Source: Akkermansiaceae bacterium (GTDB lineage: Bacteria; Verrucomicrobiota; Verrucomicrobiia; Verrucomicrobiales; Akkermansiaceae). Taken from it: DNA of 37,980 bases. The notes under the pieces are model-generated. The model searched no databases, was not told the DNA's origin, and saw only the letters and a program-made list of their open reading frames with translations. Shown here piece after piece: positions 17,550-25,346 of the stretch (positions within the stretch are counted from its first letter, which is position 1; each line of letters begins with the position of its first letter). Location of the stretch: positions 1 through 37,980 of the forward strand of contig CAIVSK010000131.1 in the NCBI GenBank assembly GCA_903908495.1. Reading direction: 5' to 3'. Made by a program: the position numbers and the translations under genes.

Positions 17550-20099
17550 TCACGGCACGGCTTCGCATTCGGTGACTCTCGCGTCGTAGAACGCGTCGGT
17601 GAGCAGGCCGTCTTCATACAGGAGCTTGAGCTGGCGCAAGCGGCCGGCGATCTGTTGCTTGGTGAACTTGGGCTTGCCCGCGGGGAGGGGAGTGGCACCC
17701 GGAGCGGCGGTCGCGGGCGGCGTGGCACCAGCGGCAGGCGCGGGTGGGCCAACCACGACGAGCGTCAGCTCTTCTGCCGTTAGTGGCCGGACGGGGGCTA
17801 CACGTTTGGGCACCGGCAGGACTTTCGGGTCGTAAACGAGGACCGGCAGGTCGCTGGCGGGCACCAGATGCCGCCACAAAAACGCCTGCATTTGATCCTC
17901 CGCGGGCACGGCATCGCGCTCGGCCTGTTGCGTGCCTAACGTGCCAGTGCCCGACACGACGAGTCGGACAGGCTCGCTCGTCGGCGTCGGCCCGCTCTTG
18001 ATGGTGAACTTTGCGAGCGTCTGGTTTGCCGCGATGACCACCGGCGCGGCCGAAAACTCCGGCGGCGGATTTTTCAGATATAATTTGATCGGCCCGCTGA
18101 AGCCGTCCTTGCGCACCGCATAGACACTCACCGTGGCGGCGGATTTGAGCGCCAGACTCGCGCTGGAAGGCACCACGCGCAGCTCGAAATCGGGTTGCGG
18201 CGCGCTGAGCCGCAGGCGGTAGCCGTAGTCCTCGCCCGAGTGTTGCGCCGTGTCTCCGATGTGGACAAAATAGGTGCCGTCGGCGGGCAGATTCGTCATC
18301 AGGTACGAGTCCGCGTGATGGGTGTTGGTGCCGGATGTTAGATCCTCGCAGTCGTCGTTGCTGGCCAGCACCTTGCCGCCCGCATCAGTGAGCTTGATGA
18401 CCGAATCAAGTGGGGAATCGAGCCGGCGCGCCTGGACTTCGACGACGAGCGGGTCGTTCCCGTGGCCGGTGAATTGAAACACGTCCCAGTCGTCCGCTCG
18501 CTCGATACGGCCGTTGATGATGACCGGAAGCGTGACCTTTTGTGCGGCGGCGGCATTGTCGTTAGGCTCGGCCTCAGGAATCTCAGGCAGCGCGCCGAAG
18601 GCAAATGGCAGGCGGTTAGATGTGTGGCCCGAGCAACTCGCGGTGAGCGAGACGAGTCCGGAGCTGATCGCGGCGGGAGGCGCATCGAGTTTGGCTCCGG
18701 CCAGGCCCCATCCGCTCAGTGCCGGTGCCGGTGCCGCGCCGGCGGGTCCGCCCAGCGGGAAAAGGCTTGTCACAAACGGCAGTTCACCCGCGCTGATGCG
18801 ATAGACAAAATCCTCGCGACCCCGGTACAGGCCGTCGCGGATGGCAAACACATACTCGCCGTCCGCGGGCACTTGATAGAGAAGCACCGGGTCGGGATTG
18901 AAGCGGTAGTCGTCGGCGTAGGCCAGTTCTTTGCCGTCGCTGTCGCAGAGTACGAGCACCGGCTGAAACCACCCGGGCACGGCGTCGGCCAGATAGGGGA
19001 TCAACTGTCGTGCCTGGGTCGTAATGACCAACCGCTGGCCTTTTTCCGCGTGGAAACGGTAGCGGTTGATTTCGCCGGAGGCCATCTGGCCATTGACCGT
19101 GCAGGGCAGGGTGATGCGTGCCTCGGCCTCCTCGGGTGGCCGCTTGCGCAGCGCTGCAGCTTCTTTGCCGAGCACCTGGAGGCTGGCGGCAAGCATCGGC
19201 TTGCGGGTGGATTCGGGCAGTTGGCCGACGTGGAATTGCAGCGGGTTGGACACCCCGCGCGGCGTGACCAGGCGCAATTCGCGGGGCCCGGGCGGGGCGT
19301 CGGGGGCGATGGTCACCTCGATGAGGACCAGATTGGTGATCGAAGCGCAGGCGGGTGTTTGCACGGCTTCGCGAACGTGCCGTTCGATATTGCCGATCAG
19401 GGCCTGGGTCGGCTCGTCTACCCCCGCTACCGCCGCTGCCTTGTCCGCTTCCATGGTCGACATCATCGCCGGGGCCATCGCCGGAGCCGTCGCCGGGGCC
19501 ATCGCCGGGGCCATCGCCGGGGCCATCGCCGGGGCCATCGCCGGGGCCATCGCCGGGGCCGTCGCTGGAGCCATCGCCGGAGCCATCGCCGGGGCCATCG
19601 CCGGAGCCGTCGCCTTCGCCGGGGCGGGAGCGGCCTTTAACTCCTTCAATTGTTCGTTGAGCAACTGCACCTCCTGGTTGCCCAGGCGGCGGAAATACTC
19701 GTGCACCCGGGCAGTGACACCCGGGCCGGTGACGAGCACCGAGTTGACGTCATCGAGATTCTGGCCGCCGAGCTTGACTTGGAAGGTGGTGGCCTGCTGG
19801 CCGCCTGCCGGATAGGCATAGCCGATGTAGGGCCGCTTTTGCGCGCTGGCCGCCGGAGCCAATGCCAAGGCAACAAGCAACACGATCGGCATGAATCCGG
19901 GCAAGATGCCCAATCCTGTTGAATTAGGCGATGCAGAAACGCAACACGAAGAGGCGGCGGGTAAGGATGCCCGCGCCACAAGTGGCCCGGGCATCCTGCC
20001 CGGAACATCTGTCGAAACAACCATGGGTGCTAAGTCAACAGTATGGGGCAGGATGCCCGGTCCACGGTGGAGGCTGACGCGGTGGGTTTTTTGGTTCAT
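17550..20099 (-). CDS. Secreted PPC-domain protein with Ala-Met-Pro repeat tract
   Basis: A beta-rich secreted protein. The ATG at 20099 overlaps the DUF1501 stop by ATGA, giving 849 residues. A signal peptide starts only at residue 70 (MPIVLLVALALAPAASA), and the first 69 residues are largely repeat-derived. Starting at that Met (19892) gives 780 residues. After RPYIGYAYPAGGQQ comes a 48-residue A(M/T)AP tract, then pre-peptidase C-terminal (PPC) type domains: INRYRFHAEKGQRLVITTQA with LPYLADAVPGWFQPVLVLCD and ADGEYVFAIRDGLYRG; a second copy has DDWDVFQFTGHGNDPLVVEV, SNDDCEDL and ADGTYFVHIGDTAQHSGEDY. Such proteins accompany DUF1549/DUF1553 and DUF1501 proteins in Planctomycetes and Verrucomicrobia; the function is unknown. 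Confidence 0.8.
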   Translation of the reverse strand: MNQKTHRVSLHRGPGILPHTVDLAPMVVSTDVPGRMPGPLVARASLPAASSCCVSASPNSTGLGILPGFMPIVLLVALALAPAASAQKRPYIGYAYPAGGQQATTFQVKLGGQNLDDVNSVLVTGPGVTARVHEYFRRLGNQEVQLLNEQLKELKAAPAPAKATAPAMAPAMAPAMAPATAPAMAPAMAPAMAPAMAPAMAPATAPAMAPAMMSTMEADKAAAVAGVDEPTQALIGNIERHVREAVQTPACASITNLVLIEVTIAPDAPPGPRELRLVTPRGVSNPLQFHVGQLPESTRKPMLAASLQVLGKEAAALRKRPPEEAEARITLPCTVNGQMASGEINRYRFHAEKGQRLVITTQARQLIPYLADAVPGWFQPVLVLCDSDGKELAYADDYRFNPDPVLLYQVPADGEYVFAIRDGLYRGREDFVYRISAGELPFVTSLFPLGGPAGAAPAPALSGWGLAGAKLDAPPAAISSGLVSLTASCSGHTSNRLPFAFGALPEIPEAEPNDNAAAAQKVTLPVIINGRIERADDWDVFQFTGHGNDPLVVEVQARRLDSPLDSVIKLTDAGGKVLASNDDCEDLTSGTNTHHADSYLMTNLPADGTYFVHIGDTAQHSGEDYGYRLRLSAPQPDFELRVVPSSASLALKSAATVSVYAVRKDGFSGPIKLYLKNPPPEFSAAPVVIAANQTLAKFTIKSGPTPTSEPVRLVVSGTGTLGTQQAERDAVPAEDQMQAFLWRHLVPASDLPVLVYDPKVLPVPKRVAPVRPLTAEELTLVVVGPPAPAAGATPPATAAPGATPLPAGKPKFTKQQIAGRLRQLKLLYEDGLLTDAFYDARVTECEAVP
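19468..19611. repeat. 12-bp coding tandem repeat (12 units)
   Basis: Twelve head-to-tail copies of GCCGGGGCCATC with small variants (GCCGGAGCCGTC, GCTGGAGCCATC). They lie in frame in the PPC-domain gene, where they code for (AMAP/ATAP)n. All units are exactly 12 bp, so gain or loss of a unit by slippage would change protein length but not frame. Confidence 0.95.
19893..20073. repeat. Palindromic interspersed repeats, family B (cluster)
   Basis: A full copy lies at about 19962-20003 (AAGGATGCCCGCGCCACAAG, then CCCGGGCATCCTGCCCGG). Half copies lie at about 19893-19914 (GAATCCGGGCAAGATGCCC) and 20046-20070 (GGGCAGGATGCCCGGTCCAC). The full copy matches the 12739-12781 element. The whole block is in frame with the PPC gene and fills the space between its coupled ATG (20099) and its signal peptide (19892). 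Confidence 0.7.
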
Positions 20100-21505
20100 C
20101 CCATGATTTCAGTTAGAATTCCGCCGGACTTCGCGCCTTCCGCCGCCGCAGGCAAGACATGGGCTTCGCTGCCCATCGGATGGGGCAGCCTCGCGTTGGG
20201 GTCGATGCCGCTCAAGGCGTAGATGCTGCCTAGCAGATCCACCGGATACACGGGCCGGTCCTGGACTTCCTCGGCGCGCTTGTCGGATGAGCCGACGACA
20301 TGGCCGCCTTGGAATCCGCCGCCGGCGACCAGCGCGGTGAAGACATTGCCATAATGGTTGCGGCCGCCATTCCACGGTGGCTGCCAATCGACCTTGGGCC
20401 CGCGGCCAAACTCGCCACAGCACCAGACGATGGTGGAGTCCAACAAGCCGTGGTCCTGCAAGTCCTGCAACAACATGGCGAGGCCCTGGTCCAATTGCGG
20501 GCATTGCCGCCGCATGGTGGGGAAATGATTACTGTGGGTGTCCCAGCCACCGGGATAGTTGATGACGATGTAGGGCACTCCGGCCTCGACCAGGCGGCGG
20601 GCGGCCAGGCAGTCCTGGCCGAAGGTGTGGCGCCCGTAGCGGTCGCGCAGGTCCGGTTTTTCTTTCGCTAGATCAAACACATCGCGGCCTTGGCCCAGAA
20701 TCAACTCATACGCCTGTTGCTTGGCCTCCTCTGCGGCGGCCAGTTGCGGGCTGGAGGCCATGGCGGCACCCAGCGTGTCCATTTTCCTGAGCAATTCGCG
20801 GCGGGCCACCTGGCGGCTGTCGGAAATGCCGCGCGACACGATACCCTCGACTTCGAAGCGTGCGGCGTTGGGGTCGCCGCCGGTGGCAAAAGGCTTCATT
20901 TTGGGTCCCAGAAACCCCTCCTCACAAAACCGCCCCTGCGGCTGGGTGAGCACCACATATGGCGGAATGAGCCCCTTGTAGCCCGGGCTCTTGAAGTGCG
21001 CAAAGACCGCCCCAACACTCGGATAGGCCAACCGCTCGCCGGGGGCGTGCGCGGTCTGCATCAGATAGGCCGCCGTCTCATGGCCGTTGTTGCGGTGGGT
21101 CATGCTGCGGATGAGCGCGTACTTGTCGGCTTGTTTGGCCAGATTGGGAAACAACTCGCCGATCTGGATGCCGTCCACGTTGGTGGGAATCGCCGTGCGA
21201 AACTCGCCCATGTAATCGTAGCCGGCGTCCGGCTTCGGGTCCCAAGTGTCGATATGCGACATGCCGCCCCACAGGAAAATCTGGATCACCGACTTCGCCT
21301 TGGCGGTGCGCGGCGGGGGGCTCGCCGGTGCTGGCACCGCGGCGGGCATTTCGGCAGCGGCGGCTAATACATTGTTAGAGCACAACATGCCCGCCGTGCC
21401 GAACAGGCCGACGCGCAGTGCGTCGCGCCGGTTGATCGAGTGGCCCAAACTGAGGTTCAAGCCCATGGGGTAGGCGGAGGTCGGGTAGATCGGGTTAGTG
21501 TTCAT
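20096..21505 (-). CDS. DUF1501 family protein with Tat signal
   Basis: A 469-residue DUF1501 protein. The N-terminus has a twin-arginine signal (INRRDALRVGLFGTAGML), so it is probably exported folded. The alkaline-phosphatase/sulfatase-like fold is seen in KSVIQIFLWGGMSHIDTWDP, ALIRSMTHRNNGHETAAYLM, YIVINYPGGWDTHSNHFP, TIVWCCGEFGRGPK and GRNHYGNVFTALVAGGGFQG. The Asp/His-rich segments could hold metals. It is the middle gene of a three-gene operon: 3 bp after the DUF1553 stop and overlapping the PPC gene start by ATGA. The family is abundant in PVC genomes, always with DUF1549/DUF1553 partners, and has no proven biochemical role. Confidence 0.93.
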   Translation of the reverse strand: MNTNPIYPTSAYPMGLNLSLGHSINRRDALRVGLFGTAGMLCSNNVLAAAAEMPAAVPAPASPPPRTAKAKSVIQIFLWGGMSHIDTWDPKPDAGYDYMGEFRTAIPTNVDGIQIGELFPNLAKQADKYALIRSMTHRNNGHETAAYLMQTAHAPGERLAYPSVGAVFAHFKSPGYKGLIPPYVVLTQPQGRFCEEGFLGPKMKPFATGGDPNAARFEVEGIVSRGISDSRQVARRELLRKMDTLGAAMASSPQLAAAEEAKQQAYELILGQGRDVFDLAKEKPDLRDRYGRHTFGQDCLAARRLVEAGVPYIVINYPGGWDTHSNHFPTMRRQCPQLDQGLAMLLQDLQDHGLLDSTIVWCCGEFGRGPKVDWQPPWNGGRNHYGNVFTALVAGGGFQGGHVVGSSDKRAEEVQDRPVYPVDLLGSIYALSGIDPNARLPHPMGSEAHVLPAAAEGAKSGGILTEIMG

Positions 21506-21508
21506 GGT

Positions 21509-23299
21509 TCAATGGAGATAGAGGAATTCCGAGCTGTTGAGCAACGCCCAGGCGATGTCCAGCCAGTCTTCGCGGCGTTTCACCACAACGGGAGCGGCCG
21601 GTTTTGCCGCTTGGCCGGGGGCGGCGGCCGGCACCGGCTTGGCGGGTTTCTGCGGGCCGTATGCCTCGATGGTCTGGATCTCGGCAGGGGAGGGGAATCG
21701 CGACAGAATCGTTAGGTATAGTTCCTCGATGATCGCGGCCGGTGGGTGGGACGGGTCCAGGATCGCCTTGAGCTTGGCGCTTTGCTCGAGTTTGCGTTGG
21801 ATGTGGCTGGAATTGAGGAGGTGGAGCCATTGTGCGGGCAGCGGCTTGTTGTCGCGCTCGTTGAGCATGCCGGTGGCGCGGGCCGAGCGCCCGAAGAGGG
21901 CCAGGAACGGACTGGTGATGCTGCCATCCGGCAGGGCGATGGCCGGTTGGTTTTCCGGGATGTAGGTGAAGGGCTCGGGAATGGCACTGGTGTAGAGATC
22001 CGATGCACCGGTGATTTTATTGATTGCGTCTATCAACACTTCCGCGTCGAGACGGCGCAGCGGGTAGCTCGCAAAATTGGCCGCCGCCTCGGGTGATGGA
22101 AAGTGCGGCACCGAGGATGACTGATAGGTCTGTGAATTGAGGATGAGCCGGTAGAGGTGTTTCAGGTTGTAGTGGCTGGCGACGAGTTCCTGTTCGAGAT
22201 ACGCCAGCAAGGCCGGGTTGCTCGGTGGATTGTCCGGCCGGATGTCGTCGGGCTCGTGGATCACGCCCCGCCCCACCAGCCAGGCCCACAGCCGATTGGC
22301 AAGATTGCGCGCAAACCATGGGTTGTTAGGGCGGGTCAGCCACTCGGCAAACACCTGCCGCGGGTCGCGGTTTACCGGTAGTTCGATTTTCTGGCCATCC
22401 GGAAAGGTGGCAAATCGCGGCCGGCTGGGAACCACCTCGGTGGGCACGGCTGCAGGCGTAGCGGCGGGCGTAGCGGCGGGAGGAGCGGCGGGAGTCGGTG
22501 TGGCCGGCGCGATAGCGGCGCGCCCGGGGGCGGTGTTGCCCGCAACGCTGCTGGTGCCTAACGGGTCCCAGAACACGTGCTCTTCCTTCCACTCGCTGGT
22601 CGGCTTGTAACCGAGCTGGGAGAAAAACGCCGCCATCCCGGCCAGTCGCTCTGCCGGCCAGGTCTCGGTCCGGGTCCCCATGAACGTCAGGGCCACGGCG
22701 GCGGCCAGGCCGTCGGGCATGCGGTTTTGGATGGCCCGGTAAAAGTTGACCGGGCCGACGCGGAAATTGCTGCCGCTGGAGCTGAGCATTTCGCGGGCGA
22801 ATTGGTCGTAGGGCATGTTGGCTGCGATGGCGGAGCGCAGCCAGTGGTGATAGGCCTGTGCCGCATTCGGCCACAGATTGACCGGAAATTCCGCCTTGAT
22901 GCGCAAAACATCGCCCCAGCGCAGTGCCCACAAGTCGGCGAATTCGTCGCGCGCCAACAGCCGGTCGATGAGGATTCGGCGCTTTTTCATGACGTCGGCA
23001 TCCAGGATGAAGTCGCGGGCTTCCTGCGCGCTGGGCAGCGTGCCGATCACGTCCAGATAGACGCGCCGCACGAACACTGCATCGGTGCACAGCAGCGGCT
23101 GAATGCCCAGCGGCACCAGATTGGCGGCCACCAAGCGGTCAATCGGCTCTAGCGGGACCGGTGCGACCGCACTTTCGAAGACATTCGGCGCTGGCTCGGT
23201 CTGGGCCGTGTTCTGGGCCGTGGTCTGGGCCGTGGTCTGGGCCGTGGCGTCGAAGACCGCCACGGTGGCAAGCAGGGTGATCAGGCAGGCGATATTCAT
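21509..23299 (-). CDS. DUF1549/DUF1553 domain protein
   Basis: A 596-residue secreted protein from MNIACLITLLATVAV. A longer start at 23359 would add 20 residues in front of the signal peptide. DUF1549 occupies roughly residues 50-230 (FVRRVYLDVIGTLPSAQEA, DRLLARDEFADLWALRWGDV, MPYDQFAREMLSSSGSNF). DUF1553 occupies roughly 310-540 (REDPRQ-like NRDPRQVFAEWLT, NLANRLWAWLVGRGV, LKHLYRLILNSQTYQSSS, RRLDAEVLIDAI). Two low-complexity 12-bp repeat tracts separate the signal peptide and the domains. Unlike many PVC members there is no N-terminal cytochrome-c-like domain, so this is the short form. First gene of the operon with DUF1501 and the PPC protein. Confidence 0.92.
   Translation of the reverse strand: MNIACLITLLATVAVFDATAQTTAQTTAQNTAQTEPAPNVFESAVAPVPLEPIDRLVAANLVPLGIQPLLCTDAVFVRRVYLDVIGTLPSAQEARDFILDADVMKKRRILIDRLLARDEFADLWALRWGDVLRIKAEFPVNLWPNAAQAYHHWLRSAIAANMPYDQFAREMLSSSGSNFRVGPVNFYRAIQNRMPDGLAAAVALTFMGTRTETWPAERLAGMAAFFSQLGYKPTSEWKEEHVFWDPLGTSSVAGNTAPGRAAIAPATPTPAAPPAATPAATPAAVPTEVVPSRPRFATFPDGQKIELPVNRDPRQVFAEWLTRPNNPWFARNLANRLWAWLVGRGVIHEPDDIRPDNPPSNPALLAYLEQELVASHYNLKHLYRLILNSQTYQSSSVPHFPSPEAAANFASYPLRRLDAEVLIDAINKITGASDLYTSAIPEPFTYIPENQPAIALPDGSITSPFLALFGRSARATGMLNERDNKPLPAQWLHLLNSSHIQRKLEQSAKLKAILDPSHPPAAIIEELYLTILSRFPSPAEIQTIEAYGPQKPAKPVPAAAPGQAAKPAAPVVVKRREDWLDIAWALLNSSEFLYLH
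22452..22499. repeat. 12-bp imperfect coding repeat (about 4 units)
   Basis: Four units of the type GCGGGCGTAGCG in the linker between the DUF1549 and DUF1553 domains, coding for a Pro/Ala/Thr stretch (PPAATPAATPAAVP). The period is the same as in the two other repeat tracts of this operon. Confidence 0.7.
23199..23246. repeat. 12-bp coding tandem repeat (4 units)
   Basis: Four copies of GTCTGGGCCGTG (one with TTCTGG) just after the signal peptide of the DUF1549/DUF1553 protein, coding for TTAQ/NTAQ units on the minus strand. Confidence 0.88.
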
Positions 23300-23433
23300 G
23301 CGTGACGGGGGGCGGTGCAGAGGTTGGGCAAAACCCTGGGGCGGAGGGAGTGGGCTCATTCCGCTTAGGTTTCCCTGAGTACGACGGGTTTTGCGTCATT
23401 CATAGCGGAATTCTCAAGCGGGTCGCCGCCACT

Positions 23434-23520
23434 GCCGGGCCGGCTGCCGTGTTGCCGGGCCGCACTTGCCGGGCCGGCTGCTTGTCGGGCGGCACTCGCC
23501 GCAAGCCTGCAACCCGGCGT
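23434..23520. repeat. GC-rich direct repeats in the 23360-23650 intergenic region
   Basis: GCCGGGCCGGCTGC occurs at 23434-23447 and again at 23468-23481, with related GCCGGGCCGCACTTGCCGGG between them. The surrounding 290 bp between the DUF1553 gene and the tRNA holds no convincing gene. A near-palindrome TTTCGCGC-aaagt-GTGCGAAA sits at about 23557-23577, upstream of the tRNA. Confidence 0.5.
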
Positions 23521-23650
23521 TGACGTCGATTCCCCGGGGAAGTGGGAAAATCTTTTTTCGCGCAAAGTGTGCGAAATATCCGCTTGCACGGCGGCGGATA
23601 TTCTGCAATGAATCCCTTCCAGCCCGCTTCCCCGGGTTGCGGGATGATGT

Positions 23651-23727
23651 CGGGGCGTAGCGCAGCCTGGTAGCGCGCTTCGTTCGGGACGAAGAGGCCG
23701 TGGGTTCGAATCCCGCCGCCCCGACCA
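23651..23727 (+). tRNA. tRNA-Pro (CGG anticodon)
   Basis: A 77-nt cloverleaf with encoded CCA. The acceptor stem pairs CGGGGCG with CGCCCCG. The D-arm region is TAGCGCAGCCTGGTAGCG. The anticodon stem CTTCG/CGAAG encloses the loop TTCGGGA with anticodon CGG, reading the Pro codon CCG. The T-arm is GTGGGTTCGAATCCCGC. The terminator 15 bases downstream suggests a single-gene transcript. Confidence 0.96.
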
Positions 23728-23741
23728 TCTGAAAATCAACG

Positions 23742-23768
23742 AAAAGCCCTAGTATCTAGGGCTTTTTT
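23742..23768 (+). terminator. Rho-independent terminator after tRNA-Pro
   Basis: A perfect 11-bp stem AAAAGCCCTAG / CTAGGGCTTTT with a 3-base loop TAT, followed by a T-run. It lies 15 bases after the tRNA 3' end. Confidence 0.9.
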
Positions 23769-23901
23769 CGTTTGGAGGCCAAAGGGTCTACTCCGCCGCA
23801 CTCCGCGATTCTCCGTCATTCTGCGAAAAAGCCGTGCATTTTTGGCAACTGATTTGGCAACTGTTTAAGGCACCTTAAGCATCTCCGAATGACCTGCTGT
23901 G

Positions 23902-24585
23902 TTAACCTGCGGATTTGGGCACAAGACGGCAGTCTACTGCCAATACCCAGCCATCCCTCGTTGAGGATGGTGAAAATATCCGTGCCGGCCGGGACGCAAT
24001 GTGGATACTCGCGCCATGGCAACCAAGACACCACCTACAGGCTACCCGGAATTCGGGGTCCGCTGGGAAACCATCGGCAGCTTCTTCAGTCCCCCTTTGG
24101 CGAGCAGCACGTTCTACGACCTCGTCAACAAGGGCAAGATAGTGCCCATGAAGGGACTGCGTGGTTTCTACTGTCTCAATGACTCCCTGCGCCGCCTCCG
24201 CCTGCCGCAACCCGGCCACTGTTCTAGTGCTTACACCCAGCAATCGCGCTATGCGGTTGTCGCAATCCTGGCCAAGTTTGGCGATCAGCTCAGGCGTCCA
24301 TTCGACCTTTTGATATTTCGGAACTCCCAGTTCAAGGCGCTTCCTTCTCACAACCACCATTCTCACCCCTAGCGAGCGCGCCAAGCTCGTGTCGCCCTCC
24401 TTACCCAGCCTGGCCACCCGTGCAGCAGTCCAATTGATCTGTGGTTTGTCAGGAGGGCTACTCCGGCCGCGACCGCCAATTCCGCCGTGTGACTCCTCAA
24501 CCACCACCTGTGCATTGCGTCCAGCGGATTTGCCGCGCGCCGGGGCGGGCGGCGTTTGCTTCAAATTACTTCCGGTGGTTTTCAT
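23902..24585 (-). CDS. HTH-repeat DNA-binding protein, probably truncated
   Basis: A 227-residue frame. Residues about 50-125 hold two copies of a Myb/HTH-like repeat: NWTAARVARLGKEGDTSLAR with SLGVRMVVVRRKRLELGV, and EWTPELIAKLGQDCDNRIAR with LLGVSTRTVAGLRQ. The pattern W-T...LG...D..IAR.LGV...V..R is typical of small DNA-binding proteins on mobile elements. From about 24215 downward the frame runs antisense to another plausible HTH gene on the plus strand and becomes atypical. The real coding part therefore probably ends near 24215, and the rest to 23902 is read-through of a junction. Confidence 0.5.
   Translation of the reverse strand: MKTTGSNLKQTPPAPARGKSAGRNAQVVVEESHGGIGGRGRSSPPDKPQINWTAARVARLGKEGDTSLARSLGVRMVVVRRKRLELGVPKYQKVEWTPELIAKLGQDCDNRIARLLGVSTRTVAGLRQAEAAQGVIETVETTQSLHGHYLALVDEVVERAARQRGTEEAADGFPADPEFRVACRWCLGCHGASIHIASRPARIFSPSSTRDGWVLAVDCRLVPKSAG
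24016..24372 (+). CDS. Small helix-turn-helix protein, probably truncated
   Basis: From ATG 24016 the first about 60 residues look genuine: GYPEFGVRWETIGSFF, STFYDLVNKGKIVPMKGL, GFYCLNDSLRRLRLP. This resembles small winged-helix/AlpA-like DNA-binding proteins linked to integrated elements, where a helix-turn-helix is followed by a beta hairpin. Beyond about 24210 the frame is antisense to the HTH-repeat gene of the minus strand and loses its character. The two genes seem to have been joined tail to tail by a deletion or recombination. Placement about 290 bp after a tRNA gene suits a leftover of an integrative element. Confidence 0.5.
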   Translation: MATKTPPTGYPEFGVRWETIGSFFSPPLASSTFYDLVNKGKIVPMKGLRGFYCLNDSLRRLRLPQPGHCSSAYTQQSRYAVVAILAKFGDQLRRPFDLLIFRNSQFKALPSHNHHSHP

Positions 24586-24638
24586 GGCAGGTCCGAAGTG
24601 TCACCGGGCGCGGGAGCTTGGTCAACTGGAGAGTGCGG

Positions 24639-25346
24639 CTATACGCCGGCTTCGATCGGTCTGCTGTAGCACGCGAAGAAGTGGGGGACCGGCGGGTTTT
24701 GGTTGTCGTCGTATGCCTCAAAAGCATCCTCCCTGAGCCCGGCACGGACGAATCCGTCAATTTCCTCCCGGTCGAGGGGGAGTGGAAATTCGTCTGCCTT
24801 TTCCCCGGTCTGCCGGCTTCGACACGAGACCAGAACGGATCCGCCGGGAGCCACCATGTCCGCAATTGCGTTCAAAGCACGCAGGCGGAATTCCCCGGGC
24901 AACACCTGTATCGTGTTGCATTCGAAAACCAAGTCAAAGCCGCGGGTCCAATCCGGTGGATAGGCGAAAAGATCCGCCACCCGATACTCGACGCTGCTGT
25001 CGGGATAACGCTTCCGACAGAGGTCGATGGCCGCCGGGGAGATATCGAAGGCCACGACCCGATACCCGTGGGCCGCCATTGCCTCGGCGTCATCTCCCAC
25101 GCCGCAGCCGACCGTCACGGCACGCAGCATTTTGTCAGAAACCGGATGTCCCTCAAGCCAGGACACCAGATGCGGACTGGGCACCAAATCCGCCCAGAAT
25201 ACCGCCCTGAAGTCGCCATGGGCACCGCGGTACACTTGATCACACCATCCGGTGGGATCACCACGGTCTTGGTAGCTTGCCACCATGCGCAGGAATTCAC
25301 GTCTTGCAGTCTCGTCCATCATGACTGTGGTTCGTTCAAACAACAT
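24639..25346 (-). CDS. Class I SAM-dependent methyltransferase (TPMT-like)
   Basis: A 235-residue methyltransferase. Motif I is AVTVGCGVGDDAEAMA, followed by YRVVAFDISPAAIDLC (acidic end of strand 2), EYRVADLFAYPPDW and FDLVFECNTIQVLP, then MVAPGGSVLVSC. The overall layout, with a Trp-rich N-terminus (GDPTGWCDQVY), resembles the thiopurine/thiol methyltransferase group, so thiol, halide or a similar small acceptor is likely. The start could be 25346 or the MM pair at 25322/25319. It is complete, although flanked on both sides by gene fragments. Confidence 0.82.
   Translation of the reverse strand: MLFERTTVMMDETARREFLRMVASYQDRGDPTGWCDQVYRGAHGDFRAVFWADLVPSPHLVSWLEGHPVSDKMLRAVTVGCGVGDDAEAMAAHGYRVVAFDISPAAIDLCRKRYPDSSVEYRVADLFAYPPDWTRGFDLVFECNTIQVLPGEFRLRALNAIADMVAPGGSVLVSCRSRQTGEKADEFPLPLDREEIDGFVRAGLREDAFEAYDDNQNPPVPHFFACYSRPIEAGV

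Noticed and set aside
19468..19611. Possible CRISPR array
   Set aside because: The repeat unit is 12 bp with no spacers and is coding; it is a simple tandem repeat.
18462..19815. Long plus-strand ORFs (392 and 249 residues) with RGHRRGHRR or AGAIAGAIAG repeats
   Set aside because: They are antisense translations of the PPC-domain gene and its 12-bp repeat; domain and signal-peptide evidence supports the minus strand.
23365..23739. Minus-strand ORFs covering the tRNA region
   Set aside because: They run through a confident tRNA-Pro gene and GC-rich repeats; the apparent SRRDSNPRP peptide is the well-known tRNA antisense translation artefact.
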